A stretch of DNA of 64,000 nt, from NCBI RefSeq assembly GCF_004792695.1, contig NZ_SRXU01000009.1:1-64000 (forward strand), written 5' to 3'. The number at the start of each line of letters is the position of its first letter. Positions within the stretch are counted from its first letter, which is position 1. A program made the translations under genes and the position numbers. The notes below the pieces were generated by a model. It was not told the DNA's origin, searched no databases, and worked only from the letters and a program-made list of their open reading frames with translations. Shown piece after piece: positions 26,597-34,950 of the stretch. Origin of the DNA: Sphingomonas naasensis. GTDB lineage: Bacteria > Pseudomonadota > Alphaproteobacteria > Sphingomonadales > Sphingomonadaceae.

Positions 26597-26917
26597 ATGG
26601 CAGAAGACCGCACGGGGCAGCTGGTGGTGCTGTTCGTCTCGGAGCGCACCGGCGACGATGCCGAGGGTTACGCCGCCGCCGCCGACGCGATGGACCGGCT
26701 CGCCGCCGAGCAGCCCGGCTATCGCGGGATCGACAGCGTCTCCGCGAACGGGCTCGGCATCACGCTCAGCTATTGGGCCGACGAGGCGAGCGCGATCGCG
26801 TGGCGCAAGCATCCCGAGCATGCCGCGACGCGCGAGGCCGGGCGCGGGCGCTGGTACAAATGGTACAAGCTCCACGTCGCCGATATCGGCCGCAGCTATA
26901 GCTGGTCGCGCGAATGA
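26597..26917 (+). CDS. Antibiotic biosynthesis monooxygenase (ABM) domain protein
   Basis: 106-residue ferredoxin-like ABM fold: first strand VVLFVSERTGDD, helix AAADAMDRLAAEQPGY, strand GLGITLSYWADEASAIAWRKHPEH. ATG 26597 is preceded by GGGGAGG at 26585-26591, better than the upstream in-frame ATG 26564. Such proteins may be quinol monooxygenases, heme-degrading enzymes or simply small-molecule binders. Overlaps the following MFS gene by four bases. Confidence 0.83.
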   Translation: MAEDRTGQLVVLFVSERTGDDAEGYAAAADAMDRLAAEQPGYRGIDSVSANGLGITLSYWADEASAIAWRKHPEHAATREAGRGRWYKWYKLHVADIGRSYSWSRE

Positions 26918-28224
26918 AGATCGGCGGCTTCGACCGCACCTTCGCGCTGCTCTTCACCGTGATGCTCGCGATCGCGGCGGGCAACACCGCGCTGCAATCG
27001 GTACTCCCCGCGCTCGGCCGCTCGCTGGGCGCCGCCGACAGCGCGGTGGCGGCGGTGTTCTCGGTCTCGGCGCTGCTCTGGGTGATCGCCGCGCCCTATT
27101 GGGCCAACCGATCGGACCGCCATGGCCGCCGCGCGATGGTGCTGCTCGGCGTCGCCGGGTTCACCGTCTCGCTGCTGCTCTGCGGAATCTTCCTCGCGCT
27201 CGGGATCAACGGCGTGCTCGGGCCGATCGCGACCTTCGTCGCCTTCATCATCGGCCGGGTGATCTATGGGAGCTTCGGCTCGGCGGCGCCGCCGGCGGTG
27301 CAGGCGATCGTCGCCGGCCGCACCAGCCGCGAGGAGCGCACCCGCGCGCTCACCCTGCTCGCCTCGGCGTTCGGGCTGGGCACGATCCTCGGCCCCGCGC
27401 TCGCGCCCTATCTGGTGCTCGGCCATCTCTGGCCCGGCGGTCCCGAGATCGGGCTCGCCGGCCCCGCCTTCGTCGCCGCGGCGATCGGCGCGGTGATCTG
27501 GATCGCAGTGCTGCGGCTGCTGCCGAGAGACGAAGGCTATGCCCATGGCGCGGCGGTCAGCTACCCGTCGATCGGCGGGCAGGGCACCGGCGCGGCGGTG
27601 ACCGCGGCGACCGCCTCGACGAGCGAGAAGGTCGGCTATTTCGACGCGCGGGTGCGCGCATGGATGATCAGCGGGCTGGTCGTCGGGCACGCCCAGGCGA
27701 TGACCGGGCAGGCGATCGGCTTCCTGATCATCGACCGGCTCGGCCTCGCGCCGATCGACGCGCTTCAGCCGACCGGACTGGTGCTGATGATGGGCGCGGG
27801 CTCGGCGCTGCTCGCCCAATGGGGGCTGATCCCGCTGCTCGACCTCAAGCCGCGCGCGCTGATCCTGAGCGGCGCGGCGCTCGGCATGGCCGGCTGCGTC
27901 GCGATCGCGGGCGCGACTTCGCTCTACGGCATCGCGCTCGGCTATGCATTGACCTCGCTCGGCATGGGGCTGGCGCGACCCGGCTACACCGCGGGCTCGT
28001 CGCTCGCGGTCGGCCCCGAGGCGCAGGGCTCGGTGGCGGGCAAGGTCACTTCGATCAACGGCGCCGCCTTCGTGCTCGGGCCGTCGCTGGGCGTCGGGAT
28101 GTACGAGCTGTGGCGGCCGATGCCCTATCTGACCGCAGCCGCCGCGCTCGCCTGCCTGCTGGTTTACGCCTGGCTCAATCTGCGCCCTTCGGTCCCCGGC
28201 CCTGGAGCATCCCCGGCGCGATGA
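26914..28224 (+). CDS. MFS transporter
   Basis: 436 residues, twelve predicted membrane segments. The loop 2-3 signature reads YWANRSDRHGRRAMVLLG, a good MFS motif A, and GTILGPALAPYLVLG fits motif C of the drug-antiporter branch, so this is probably a proton-driven exporter of the DHA type. Co-transcribed with the ABM gene. Its last 50 bases overlap, tail to tail, the 3' end of the cdc48-like gene. Confidence 0.9.
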   Translation: MKIGGFDRTFALLFTVMLAIAAGNTALQSVLPALGRSLGAADSAVAAVFSVSALLWVIAAPYWANRSDRHGRRAMVLLGVAGFTVSLLLCGIFLALGINGVLGPIATFVAFIIGRVIYGSFGSAAPPAVQAIVAGRTSREERTRALTLLASAFGLGTILGPALAPYLVLGHLWPGGPEIGLAGPAFVAAAIGAVIWIAVLRLLPRDEGYAHGAAVSYPSIGGQGTGAAVTAATASTSEKVGYFDARVRAWMISGLVVGHAQAMTGQAIGFLIIDRLGLAPIDALQPTGLVLMMGAGSALLAQWGLIPLLDLKPRALILSGAALGMAGCVAIAGATSLYGIALGYALTSLGMGLARPGYTAGSSLAVGPEAQGSVAGKVTSINGAAFVLGPSLGVGMYELWRPMPYLTAAAALACLLVYAWLNLRPSVPGPGASPAR

Positions 28225-30484
28225 AGCCGAGCGGCTGGATCGCCGAGGCCTGCTGCTTGAGCCGGCCCGACATCGCCTCGTATTCCTGCTCCATCTCGAC
28301 CGTGACCGTGGCGCGCGAATCGGCCAGCGCCGCTTCGAAATGCGCCATCGTCACTTCGCGCGTGTCGAGCGATTCGCGCAGCGCGACGAGACCGGCGCGG
28401 CGCACGACATCCTCGAGATCGGCGCCGGTGTAGCGCGGCGTCTGCTCGGCGATCGCGCCGAGATCGACGTCGCCGGCGAGCGGCATCTTCTGCGTCTGGA
28501 TCCGCAGGATCCGCTCGCGACCCGGCCGATCGGGCACCGCGACATAGATCAGCTCGTCGAAGCGTCCCGGACGGAGCAGCGCCGGATCGACCAGATTGGG
28601 GCGGTTGGTCGCGCCGATCAGCACCACTGACTGGAGCTCCTCGAGCCCATCCATCTCGGCGAGGATCGTGTTGACCACGCGCTCGGTCGCCTGCGGCTCG
28701 CCCAACCCACCCCCGCGCGCGGGGACGAGGCTGTCGAGCTCGTCGATGAAGATCACGCAGGGCGCGACCTGGCGCGCACGCGCGAACAGCCGGGCGATCT
28801 GCTGCTCGCTCTCGCCATACCATTTGCTGAGCAGGTCGCTCGACTTGGTGGCGATGAAGTTCGCCTCCGCCTCGCGCGCGACAGCCTTGGCGAGCAGCGT
28901 CTTCCCGGTGCCCGGCGGCCCGTAGAGCAGGAAGCCCTTGGCCGGGCGGATGCCGAGCCGGCGGAACGCGTCGGGATCCTTGAGCGGCAGCTCGACGCCT
29001 TCCTTGAGGCGCATCTGCGCATCATCGAGCCCGCCGACATCCTCCCAGCGGACCTGTGGCGCCTCGACCATGACCTCGCGCATCGCCGAAGGCTGGACGC
29101 GCTTCAATGCCTCGAGGAAATCCTCGCGGGTGACCGACAGCGTGTCGAGCACCTCGGCGGGAATCGTGCGATCCTCGAGGTTGAGCCGCGGCATCAGCCG
29201 CCGCACCGCCTCGATCGCCGCCTCACGCGTGAGCGCTGCGAGATCGGCACCGACGAAACCATAGGTGGTGCGCGCCAGCTCGGCGAGATCGACACGGTCG
29301 CCGAGCGGCATGCCGCGCGTGTGGATGCCGAGGATCTCGCGCCGGCCGCGATCGTCCGGTACGCCGACGACGATCTCGCGGTCGAACCGGCCGGGACGAC
29401 GCAGCGCCTCGTCGATCGCCTCGGGCCGGTTGGTCGCGGCGATCACGACGATGTTGGCGCGGGCTTCGAGCCCGTCCATCAGCGTGAGCAGCTGGGCGAC
29501 GAGGCGCTTCTCGGCCTCGCCCGAGACCTGGCCGCGCTTGGGCGCGATCGAATCGATCTCGTCGATGAACACGATCGACGGCGCCGACTTGGCGGCTTCC
29601 TCGAACACCTGACGCAGCCGGCTCTCGGACTCGCCATAGGCCGAGCCCATGATCTCGGGGCCATTGATCAGATGGAAGGTGGCGTCGCTCTCGTTCGCGA
29701 CCGCGCGCGCCAGCCGGGTCTTGCCGGTGCCGGGCGGACCATGGAGCAGCACGCCCTTGGGCGGATCGACGCCGAGGCGCTGGAACAGTTCGGGATAGCG
29801 CAAAGGCAATTCGACCATCTCACGGAGCTGGTCGATCGTCGCGGCCATGCCGCCGATATCGTCATAAGTGACGTCGGCGCGGCGGCTCTCCGAGGCCTCC
29901 TCATATTCGGGGCGCAGCTCGACCTCGGTATTCTCGTCGATATGGACGATCCCCTTGGGCGTCGCCGCGACCACCGCGAGGCGGATCTCCTGCAGCGCAT
30001 AGGCCGGCGCGTTGACCCAGCGCTGGACATTGGGATCGACGACGCGATGATGCCCCGCGGTGGCGACGATGTCGCCCTGCGCGAGCGGCCGGCCGTAAAA
30101 GGTGCGCTGGAGCGCCTGCGCCGAGCCCTGAAGGCGGAGATTGGCCTGCGCCGGCGCGAACACGACACGCGTCGCGGGCTTGGACGCGGCCTTGTGCACC
30201 TCGACGAAATCGCCCGAGCCGACGCCGGCATTGGCGCGCTGGAGCCCGTCGATACGCAGCAGCTCGAGCCCTTCGTCCTCGGTATAGGGAAGCACCGCCC
30301 GCGCCGGGGTGGCACGCTTGCCGATGATCTCGATGACATCGCCTTCGGTGATGCCCAGCGCTGCCATCAAGGTGCGCGGGATGTGCGCGAGGCCGCGACC
30401 GCTGTCCTCGGGCCGGCTATTGGCAACCTGGAGCTTGCGCCCCCTCGATTCGTCGTCCGCCACGTCGTCATTCCCCTCAGGCAT
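28175..30484 (-). CDS. CDC48/p97-type double AAA ATPase
   Basis: 769 residues with the full Cdc48 order: a double-psi barrel-like N domain (about 15-105), then AAA D1 with Walker A GPPGTGKT at 249-256 and Walker B IVFIDEIDSI, and D2 with Walker A at 522-529 and VIFIDELDSL. Arginine fingers are present in the RRPGRFD segments of both. In archaea and eukaryotes Cdc48 pulls proteins from complexes for degradation. The C-terminus ends GPKGAD and has no HbYX proteasome-docking motif, so a proteasome partner is not implied. It is the only gene on its strand here and is preceded by a terminator. Confidence 0.92.
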   Translation of the reverse strand: MPEGNDDVADDESRGRKLQVANSRPEDSGRGLAHIPRTLMAALGITEGDVIEIIGKRATPARAVLPYTEDEGLELLRIDGLQRANAGVGSGDFVEVHKAASKPATRVVFAPAQANLRLQGSAQALQRTFYGRPLAQGDIVATAGHHRVVDPNVQRWVNAPAYALQEIRLAVVAATPKGIVHIDENTEVELRPEYEEASESRRADVTYDDIGGMAATIDQLREMVELPLRYPELFQRLGVDPPKGVLLHGPPGTGKTRLARAVANESDATFHLINGPEIMGSAYGESESRLRQVFEEAAKSAPSIVFIDEIDSIAPKRGQVSGEAEKRLVAQLLTLMDGLEARANIVVIAATNRPEAIDEALRRPGRFDREIVVGVPDDRGRREILGIHTRGMPLGDRVDLAELARTTYGFVGADLAALTREAAIEAVRRLMPRLNLEDRTIPAEVLDTLSVTREDFLEALKRVQPSAMREVMVEAPQVRWEDVGGLDDAQMRLKEGVELPLKDPDAFRRLGIRPAKGFLLYGPPGTGKTLLAKAVAREAEANFIATKSSDLLSKWYGESEQQIARLFARARQVAPCVIFIDELDSLVPARGGGLGEPQATERVVNTILAEMDGLEELQSVVLIGATNRPNLVDPALLRPGRFDELIYVAVPDRPGRERILRIQTQKMPLAGDVDLGAIAEQTPRYTGADLEDVVRRAGLVALRESLDTREVTMAHFEAALADSRATVTVEMEQEYEAMSGRLKQQASAIQPLGFIAPGMLQGRGPKGAD

Positions 30485-30528
30485 GAGGGCGGAACATAGG
30501 AGCGCGGATTCCGTGCCGCGAGAGGGGC

Positions 30529-30555
30529 AAAAAAAATGGCGGGCCGAAGCCCGCC
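30529..30555 (-). terminator. Strong rho-independent terminator pointing towards cdc48
   Basis: On the minus strand GGCGGGC-TTCG-GCCCGCC is a 7-bp stem with a UUCG tetraloop, followed by eight T after one A. It ends 45 bases before the cdc48 start codon, so it closes a transcript that began further upstream on the minus strand, or attenuates cdc48. Confidence 0.85.
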
Positions 30556-30650
30556 TTGGAAAGTTTTAGGAGAGGATGCCTGAAAGGCCTGCTCTATGTG
30601 CAGTGCGGCATAGTTTTGTGCAAGTGCGAAATATACGTATGGAAGTTGCA
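30530..30650 (-). ncRNA. Putative small RNA or attenuated leader upstream of cdc48
   Basis: Between the divergent LysR and cdc48 genes (277 bases) there is no credible open frame that stops before the terminator at 30529-30555. The minus-strand RNA would contain the small hairpin GCCT-TTC-AGGC, then a single-stranded pyrimidine tract CCTCTCCTAAAACTTTCC facing ribosome-site-like sequence, then the UUCG terminator. This is the layout of an alphaproteobacterial anti-Shine-Dalgarno sRNA. The 5' end is a guess; TATATT near 30630 could be a -10 element. The region is clearly less GC-rich than its surroundings. Confidence 0.45.
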
Positions 30651-30761
30651 TGAATTGCAATCACTGCGTTACCGAATGTAAGGTGCTGCTCTGGTAAGCA
30701 TGGCTCGGACCTGCGTGACAGCGCTCGACAAATCGCGTGACGCACTGCACAAGAAAGAACG

Positions 30762-31652
30762 ATGCGACGGCTACCCCCTCTCACGGCGATCGAAGCGTTC
30801 GTCCAGGTCGCGCGGCTCGGCTCGATCAAGGCCGCTGCCGAGGAGCTCGCGCTGTCGTCGCCCGCGCTGAGCCGGCGCGTGCAAGCGCTCGAGCGCTTCA
30901 TCGGCAAGCCGCTGTTCGAGCGGCGCCATCAGGCGCTGCGGCTCAACGACGATGGCGATCGCCTGCTCGGCATGATCGCCCCCGCGCTCGACGCGATGAC
31001 CGACGCGGTCGAGACGATGACCAGCGGCGGCGAGCTGCTCCGTCTCCGCCTCGGCGTGCTGCCGCTCTATGCGACCCAGCAGCTGCTGCCGCGGCTGCCC
31101 GAGCTCAAGCGCCGGCATCCCGAATTTCATCTCGACGTCGATACCGCGGGCTATGGCCTCGCTCGGCTCGGCGACGGGCTCGACGCGGCGATCGTGATCG
31201 CGCGCGACATCGATCCGGGCTTCTATTCGCGGCGGCTCGACCGCAACCGCGTCCACGTCATCGGCTCGCGCGCGCTGCTCGACGGACCCGATCCGGTCAC
31301 CCGGCCCGAGCAGCTGACCCGGCTCACCGCGCTGGTCCATCGCGACATGCCCGAGACCTTCACCGCGTGGCGCGCCGCGGCGGGCTTCCCCGATCTCGAG
31401 CCGCTGGCGATCGACCATTTCGATTCGGGCAATTTGATGCTCGAGGCCGCGGCGCAGGGGCTCGGCGTCGCCTTCATGCTCGAATCGCATTTCGAGGCGG
31501 CGCGCGACGAGCGGCTCGTCCAGCTCTTCGACCTCACCGTCGAGAGCCATTACAGCTATTGGTTCGTCTGCCGGCCGCGCGCGCTGGCGCAGCGGCCGGT
31601 CAAGATCTTCCACGACTGGCTGATCGAGGCGCTCGGCGCCGACCGGGCCTGA
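30762..31652 (+). CDS. LysR family transcriptional regulator (GcvA-like)
   Basis: 296 residues. N-terminal winged HTH (about 4-63) with LPPLTAIEAFVQVARLGSIK and the recognition helix SPALSRRVQALERFIG, then a two-lobe effector domain starting near residue 90. The order and the LTAIEAF opening resemble the GcvA/AmpR branch. Regulated targets are unknown; the nearest divergent gene is cdc48, beyond the small-transcript region. Confidence 0.9.
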   Translation: MRRLPPLTAIEAFVQVARLGSIKAAAEELALSSPALSRRVQALERFIGKPLFERRHQALRLNDDGDRLLGMIAPALDAMTDAVETMTSGGELLRLRLGVLPLYATQQLLPRLPELKRRHPEFHLDVDTAGYGLARLGDGLDAAIVIARDIDPGFYSRRLDRNRVHVIGSRALLDGPDPVTRPEQLTRLTALVHRDMPETFTAWRAAAGFPDLEPLAIDHFDSGNLMLEAAAQGLGVAFMLESHFEAARDERLVQLFDLTVESHYSYWFVCRPRALAQRPVKIFHDWLIEALGADRA

Positions 31653-31656
31653 CCCG

Positions 31657-31784
31657 ATCCTCCCCGGCACGGGGAGGGGGACCAGCCGCAGGCTGGTGGA
31701 GGGGGCTCTCCACCAGCGAGATTCCTTGAGGCGCTCCCCCTCCGTCAGCGCTGCGCGCTGCCACCTCCCCGTCCCGGGGAGGAT
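31657..31784. repeat. Dispersed palindromic intergenic repeat, full copy 2
   Basis: Begins ATCCTCCCCGGCACGGGGAGG and ends CCTCCCCGTCCCGGGGAGGAT. It shares GGGGGACCAG, GGCTGGTGGAGGGGGCTCTC and GCTCCCCCTCCGTC with the copies near 11.8 and 60.1 kb, but with different end palindromes (CCCCGG..CCGGGG). Lies between the convergent LysR and cyclophilin genes. Confidence 0.85.
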
Positions 31785-31785
31785 T

Positions 31786-32238
31786 TTACTCCGTGCGCGC
31801 CTTGACGATCTTGCCGGGGTTGCGCGGCGGCTCGCCCTTGGGAAGCGCGTCGACATTCTCCATGCCTTCGACCACTTCACCCCACACCGTGTACTGGCGG
31901 TCGAGGAAAGTCGCGTCGTCGAGGCAGATGAAGAACTGCGAATTGGCGCTGTTCGGATCGTTGGTGCGCGCCATCGAGCAGACGCCGCGGACATGCGGCT
32001 CGGCGTTGAATTCCTGCGGCAGATTGGGCTCCTTCGAGCCGCCCATGCCAGTGCCCGACGGGTCGCCGCCCTGCGCCATGAAACCATCGATCACCCGGTG
32101 GAAGACCACGCCGTCATAGAAGCCCTCGTCGGCGAGCTTGGCGATGCGCGCGACGTGCTGCGGCGCGAGATCGGGGCGCAGCTTGATGCGGACGTCGCCG
32201 GTATCGAGGGTGAGGACGAGCGTGCTGGGTTCCGACAT
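31786..32238 (-). CDS. Peptidylprolyl isomerase, cyclophilin type
   Basis: 150 residues, cytoplasmic (no signal peptide). Cyclophilin core: VVFHRVIDGFMAQGGDPSGTG with the catalytic Arg, then VCSMARTNDPNSANSQFFICLDD and the closing WGEVVEGMENVD. Speeds proline cis-trans isomerisation during folding. Similar in size to PpiB. Ends at the dispersed repeat. Confidence 0.95.
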   Translation of the reverse strand: MSEPSTLVLTLDTGDVRIKLRPDLAPQHVARIAKLADEGFYDGVVFHRVIDGFMAQGGDPSGTGMGGSKEPNLPQEFNAEPHVRGVCSMARTNDPNSANSQFFICLDDATFLDRQYTVWGEVVEGMENVDALPKGEPPRNPGKIVKARTE

Positions 32239-32373
32239 AGGTTACTCCATCAAAATCGGTTTGCCGGCGCAACTAGGCGTGTTGCGAGCGGCTTGCAACT
32301 CGCGCGCCGCATTGGCAGGGGCGCAAGGCCGCGTTAGGAGCGGCGCGACCGGGCACGACAGGGAGGTCGGACG

Positions 32374-33801
32374 ATGAGCGAGACCGAACTGCATCCCGAG
32401 GCGCAGCAGCCGCCCGAAAGCGAGCTCGACGAGGACGATCGGCTCAAGCCCGAGTTCGTCAGCGCGGTGCTCGAGGCAGTCGAGGCCGGCGACGCCGAGA
32501 CCGCGCATGCCCGCGTCGCCCCGCTCCATCCCGCCGACATCGCCGATCTCGTCGAGCTGACCCCCGCCGAGCTGCGTCCGGCGCTCGCCGCGGCGATCAG
32601 CGACCTGATCGACGGCGACGTGCTCGCCGAGATGAACGACTGGGTGCGCGAGGCGCTGGTCGACGCGCTCGAGCCGCACCAGGTCGCCGACATCGCCGCC
32701 GAGCTCGATACCGACGACGCTGTCGCGATCATCGAGGACATGGACGTCGAGGACCAGCGCGAGGTGCTTCGCGCGCTCGACCCCGACGACCGCGCCGCGA
32801 TCGAGGAAGCGCTGTCCTACCCGGAAGAGACCGCCGGGCGCCTGATGCAGCGCGAGCTGATCGCGGTGCCCGAGCATTGGACCGTCGGCGACGTGCTCGA
32901 TTATCTGCGCGGGCACGACGAGCTGGCGACCGACTTCTGGGAGATCTTCGTCGTCGATCCGGCGCACCATCCGGTCGGCACCTGCGCGCTGTCGTGGATC
33001 CTGCGCACCCCGCGCGCGGTCTCGATGTCCGACGTGATGAAGCGCGAGCAGACGCTGATCCCGGTCGACATGGACCAGGAGGAAGTCGCGCTGCGCTTCC
33101 AGAAATACGCGCTGATCTCGGCCGCGGTGGTCGATGCCAGCGGCCGGCTGGTCGGGATGATCACGGTCGACGACGTCGTCCACATCATCTCCGAGGAAGC
33201 GGGCGAGGACATCCTCCGCCTGTCGGGCGCCGGCGAAGGCGACATCAACGAGCCGCTGTTCGACAGCTACAAAGGCCGGGTGCGCTGGCTGATCACCAAT
33301 CTGATCACCGCGATGGTGCCGGCGACGATCGTGTTCTTCTTCGACGCGACGATCGCGCAAAAGGCCGTGCTCGCCGCGCTGATGCCGATCGTCGCGGGAG
33401 TCGGCGGCAACGCCGGCACCCAGACGTTGGCTGTGACGGTGCGCGCGCTCGCGACCAACCAGCTCACCCAATCGAACACGATTCGTACGATCCGCCGCGA
33501 GATCTCGATCGCGGTGCTCAATGGAGTCACCGTGGCGACCGCGATCGGCATCGCCGTCGGGCTTCTCGGCGTGGTGATCTCCGATCTGTCGAGCAACGGC
33601 GCGCTGCCGCTCGTCATCGCCGCGGCGATGCTCGCCAACATCCTGATCGCGGGGCTCGCCGGGGTGCTGGTGCCGGTGGCGCTCGAACGCTTCCGCCAGG
33701 ATCCCGCGGTCGCCTCGTCGATCTTCGTGACTATGGTCACCGATTCGATGGGCTTCCTCGCCTTTCTCGGCCTCGCCACGATGAGCGGGCTGGTCGGTTG
33801 A
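32374..33801 (+). CDS. mgtE: Magnesium transporter MgtE
   Basis: 475 residues: N-terminal superhelical MgtE_N domain (about 40-145) with ELTPAELRPAL and DTDDAVAIIEDMD, a CBS pair (about 155-275) with MSDVMKREQTLIPVDMDQEE, and five membrane segments from about 300 with the pore-lining PIVAGVGGNAGTQTLAV. A cytoplasmic Mg-sensing channel. No Mg riboswitch-like leader was recognised in the 135 bases upstream. GGGAGG at 32360-32365 serves as ribosome site. Confidence 0.95.
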   Translation: MSETELHPEAQQPPESELDEDDRLKPEFVSAVLEAVEAGDAETAHARVAPLHPADIADLVELTPAELRPALAAAISDLIDGDVLAEMNDWVREALVDALEPHQVADIAAELDTDDAVAIIEDMDVEDQREVLRALDPDDRAAIEEALSYPEETAGRLMQRELIAVPEHWTVGDVLDYLRGHDELATDFWEIFVVDPAHHPVGTCALSWILRTPRAVSMSDVMKREQTLIPVDMDQEEVALRFQKYALISAAVVDASGRLVGMITVDDVVHIISEEAGEDILRLSGAGEGDINEPLFDSYKGRVRWLITNLITAMVPATIVFFFDATIAQKAVLAALMPIVAGVGGNAGTQTLAVTVRALATNQLTQSNTIRTIRREISIAVLNGVTVATAIGIAVGLLGVVISDLSSNGALPLVIAAAMLANILIAGLAGVLVPVALERFRQDPAVASSIFVTMVTDSMGFLAFLGLATMSGLVG

Positions 33802-33832
33802 TCGGCGACCGGGCCGACACCAGATTGCACCC

Positions 33833-34234
33833 GTGCCGCTACATCTGACCAAGGTCGCCTATGGCTGCGACAGCATCGAGTATCTGCAGGAGCGCCTCGC
33901 GCTCAAGGCCGCGCATCTGCCGGCCTTCCTCACCACGCGCTACCTGCCCAAGCGGCACGACGAGATCGTCGGCGGCTCGCTGTTCTGGATCATCAAGCAC
34001 CAGCTGATCGGCCGCTCGCCGATCCTCGGCTTCGGCGAGGCCGAGGGCAATCGCGTCGCGATCTATCTCGAGCCGACGCTGATCCTCGTCCAGGCGCGGC
34101 CCAAGCGCGCGCATCAGGGCTGGCGCTATCTCGAGGGCAAGGACGCGCCGGTCGATCTCGGCGAGGCGGGGTCCGGCGTCGCCGACATGCCGCCGGCGCT
34201 GGTCGGCGAACTCGCGGCGATGGGATTGCTCTAG
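33833..34234 (+). CDS. DUF1489 family protein
   Basis: 133 residues from GTG 33833 (VPLHLTKVAYGCDSIEYLQ). The segment TRYLPKRHDEIVGGSLFWIIKHQLIG and QARPKRAHQGWRYLEGKDAP are characteristic of DUF1489, an alphaproteobacterial family of unknown function. It follows mgtE by 31 bases on the same strand and ends at a short hairpin. Confidence 0.88.
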   Translation: MPLHLTKVAYGCDSIEYLQERLALKAAHLPAFLTTRYLPKRHDEIVGGSLFWIIKHQLIGRSPILGFGEAEGNRVAIYLEPTLILVQARPKRAHQGWRYLEGKDAPVDLGEAGSGVADMPPALVGELAAMGLL

Positions 34235-34238
34235 CGCC

Positions 34239-34261
34239 GTCCTCCCCCTTGTGGGGAGGAC
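34239..34261. terminator. Hairpin between convergent genes (minimal repeat copy)
   Basis: GTCCTCCCC-CTTGT-GGGGAGGAC: a perfect 9-bp stem between the DUF1489 and msrA stops. It is related to the end palindrome of the dispersed repeat and suits a bidirectional transcription end. Confidence 0.65.
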
Positions 34262-34267
34262 CGGGAA

Positions 34268-34924
34268 TCAATTCGCCAGTTGCGGGTATGCGTTGCGGAA
34301 CGCCGCGACCTTGGGCTTGTCCCAGCGCACGATGTAGGGATGCGTCGGGTTGCGCCAGAAAAAGTCCTGGTGCTTGGCCTCGGCCGGATAGAAGGCGCCG
34401 CTCTCGATCTTCGTGACGATCGGCTTCTTCCACGCCCCGCTCTTGCCGAGCTGCGCGATATAGCCGGTCGCGACGCGCTTCTGCGTATCGTCCTGCGGGA
34501 AGATCGCCGAGCGATAGCTGGGGCCGACATCGGGACCCTGGCGGTTGTGCTGGGTCGGATCGTGCGCGACCGAGAAGAAGATGCGCAGCAGCGTCCCGTA
34601 GCTGACCTTGCGCGGATCATAGACGATCCGCACCGCCTCGGCATGTCCGGTCCGCTCGGTCGACACCTGCCGGTAGCTGGCGGTCTGCGCGGTGCCCCCG
34701 GCAAAGCCGCTGGTCACCGAATGCACGCCCTTCACCGATTGGAAGACCGCCTCCATTCCCCAGAAGCAGCCGCCGGCAAGCACCGCGACCTGCTCGCCCT
34801 TGCCGGCCTTGATATCGTCGGCCGGCGGCGGAATCGGCACGGCGCGCTCGACGACCGGCGCAGCGCTCGCCAGCGGCAGCAGCACGACCGCGGCGAGACC
34901 GGCGGGAAGGACCCATTTCAGCAT
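34268..34924 (-). CDS. msrA: Peptide-methionine (S)-S-oxide reductase, exported
   Basis: 218 residues with a signal peptide (MLKWVLPAGLAAVVLLPLAS) and a mature MsrA domain. The catalytic motif GCFWGMEA places the nucleophile at Cys53. YDPRKVSYGTLLRIFFSVAHDPTQ and SAIFPQDDTQ complete the family pattern; a resolving cysteine is not obvious near the C-terminus. Repairs S-oxidised methionine in exported proteins. A separate msrB lies at 57.4 kb without a signal peptide. Confidence 0.93.
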   Translation of the reverse strand: MLKWVLPAGLAAVVLLPLASAAPVVERAVPIPPPADDIKAGKGEQVAVLAGGCFWGMEAVFQSVKGVHSVTSGFAGGTAQTASYRQVSTERTGHAEAVRIVYDPRKVSYGTLLRIFFSVAHDPTQHNRQGPDVGPSYRSAIFPQDDTQKRVATGYIAQLGKSGAWKKPIVTKIESGAFYPAEAKHQDFFWRNPTHPYIVRWDKPKVAAFRNAYPQLAN

Positions 34925-34950
34925 GGCCGCAAGATCGGCCTTTGTCGGCC

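Noticed and set aside
30367..30660. Small minus-strand open frame crossing the terminator before cdc48
   Set aside because: Its reading passes through the UUCG hairpin and T run and into cdc48 in another frame, so a protein product is implausible.
32239..32373. Possible Mg-sensing leader (M-box) before mgtE
   Set aside because: The 135-base gap is too short and lacks the conserved M-box core and a terminator stem.
32242..33852. 536-residue minus-strand open frame antisense to mgtE
   Set aside because: Shadow of third-position GC in mgtE; Arg/Asp/His-rich and without a domain.
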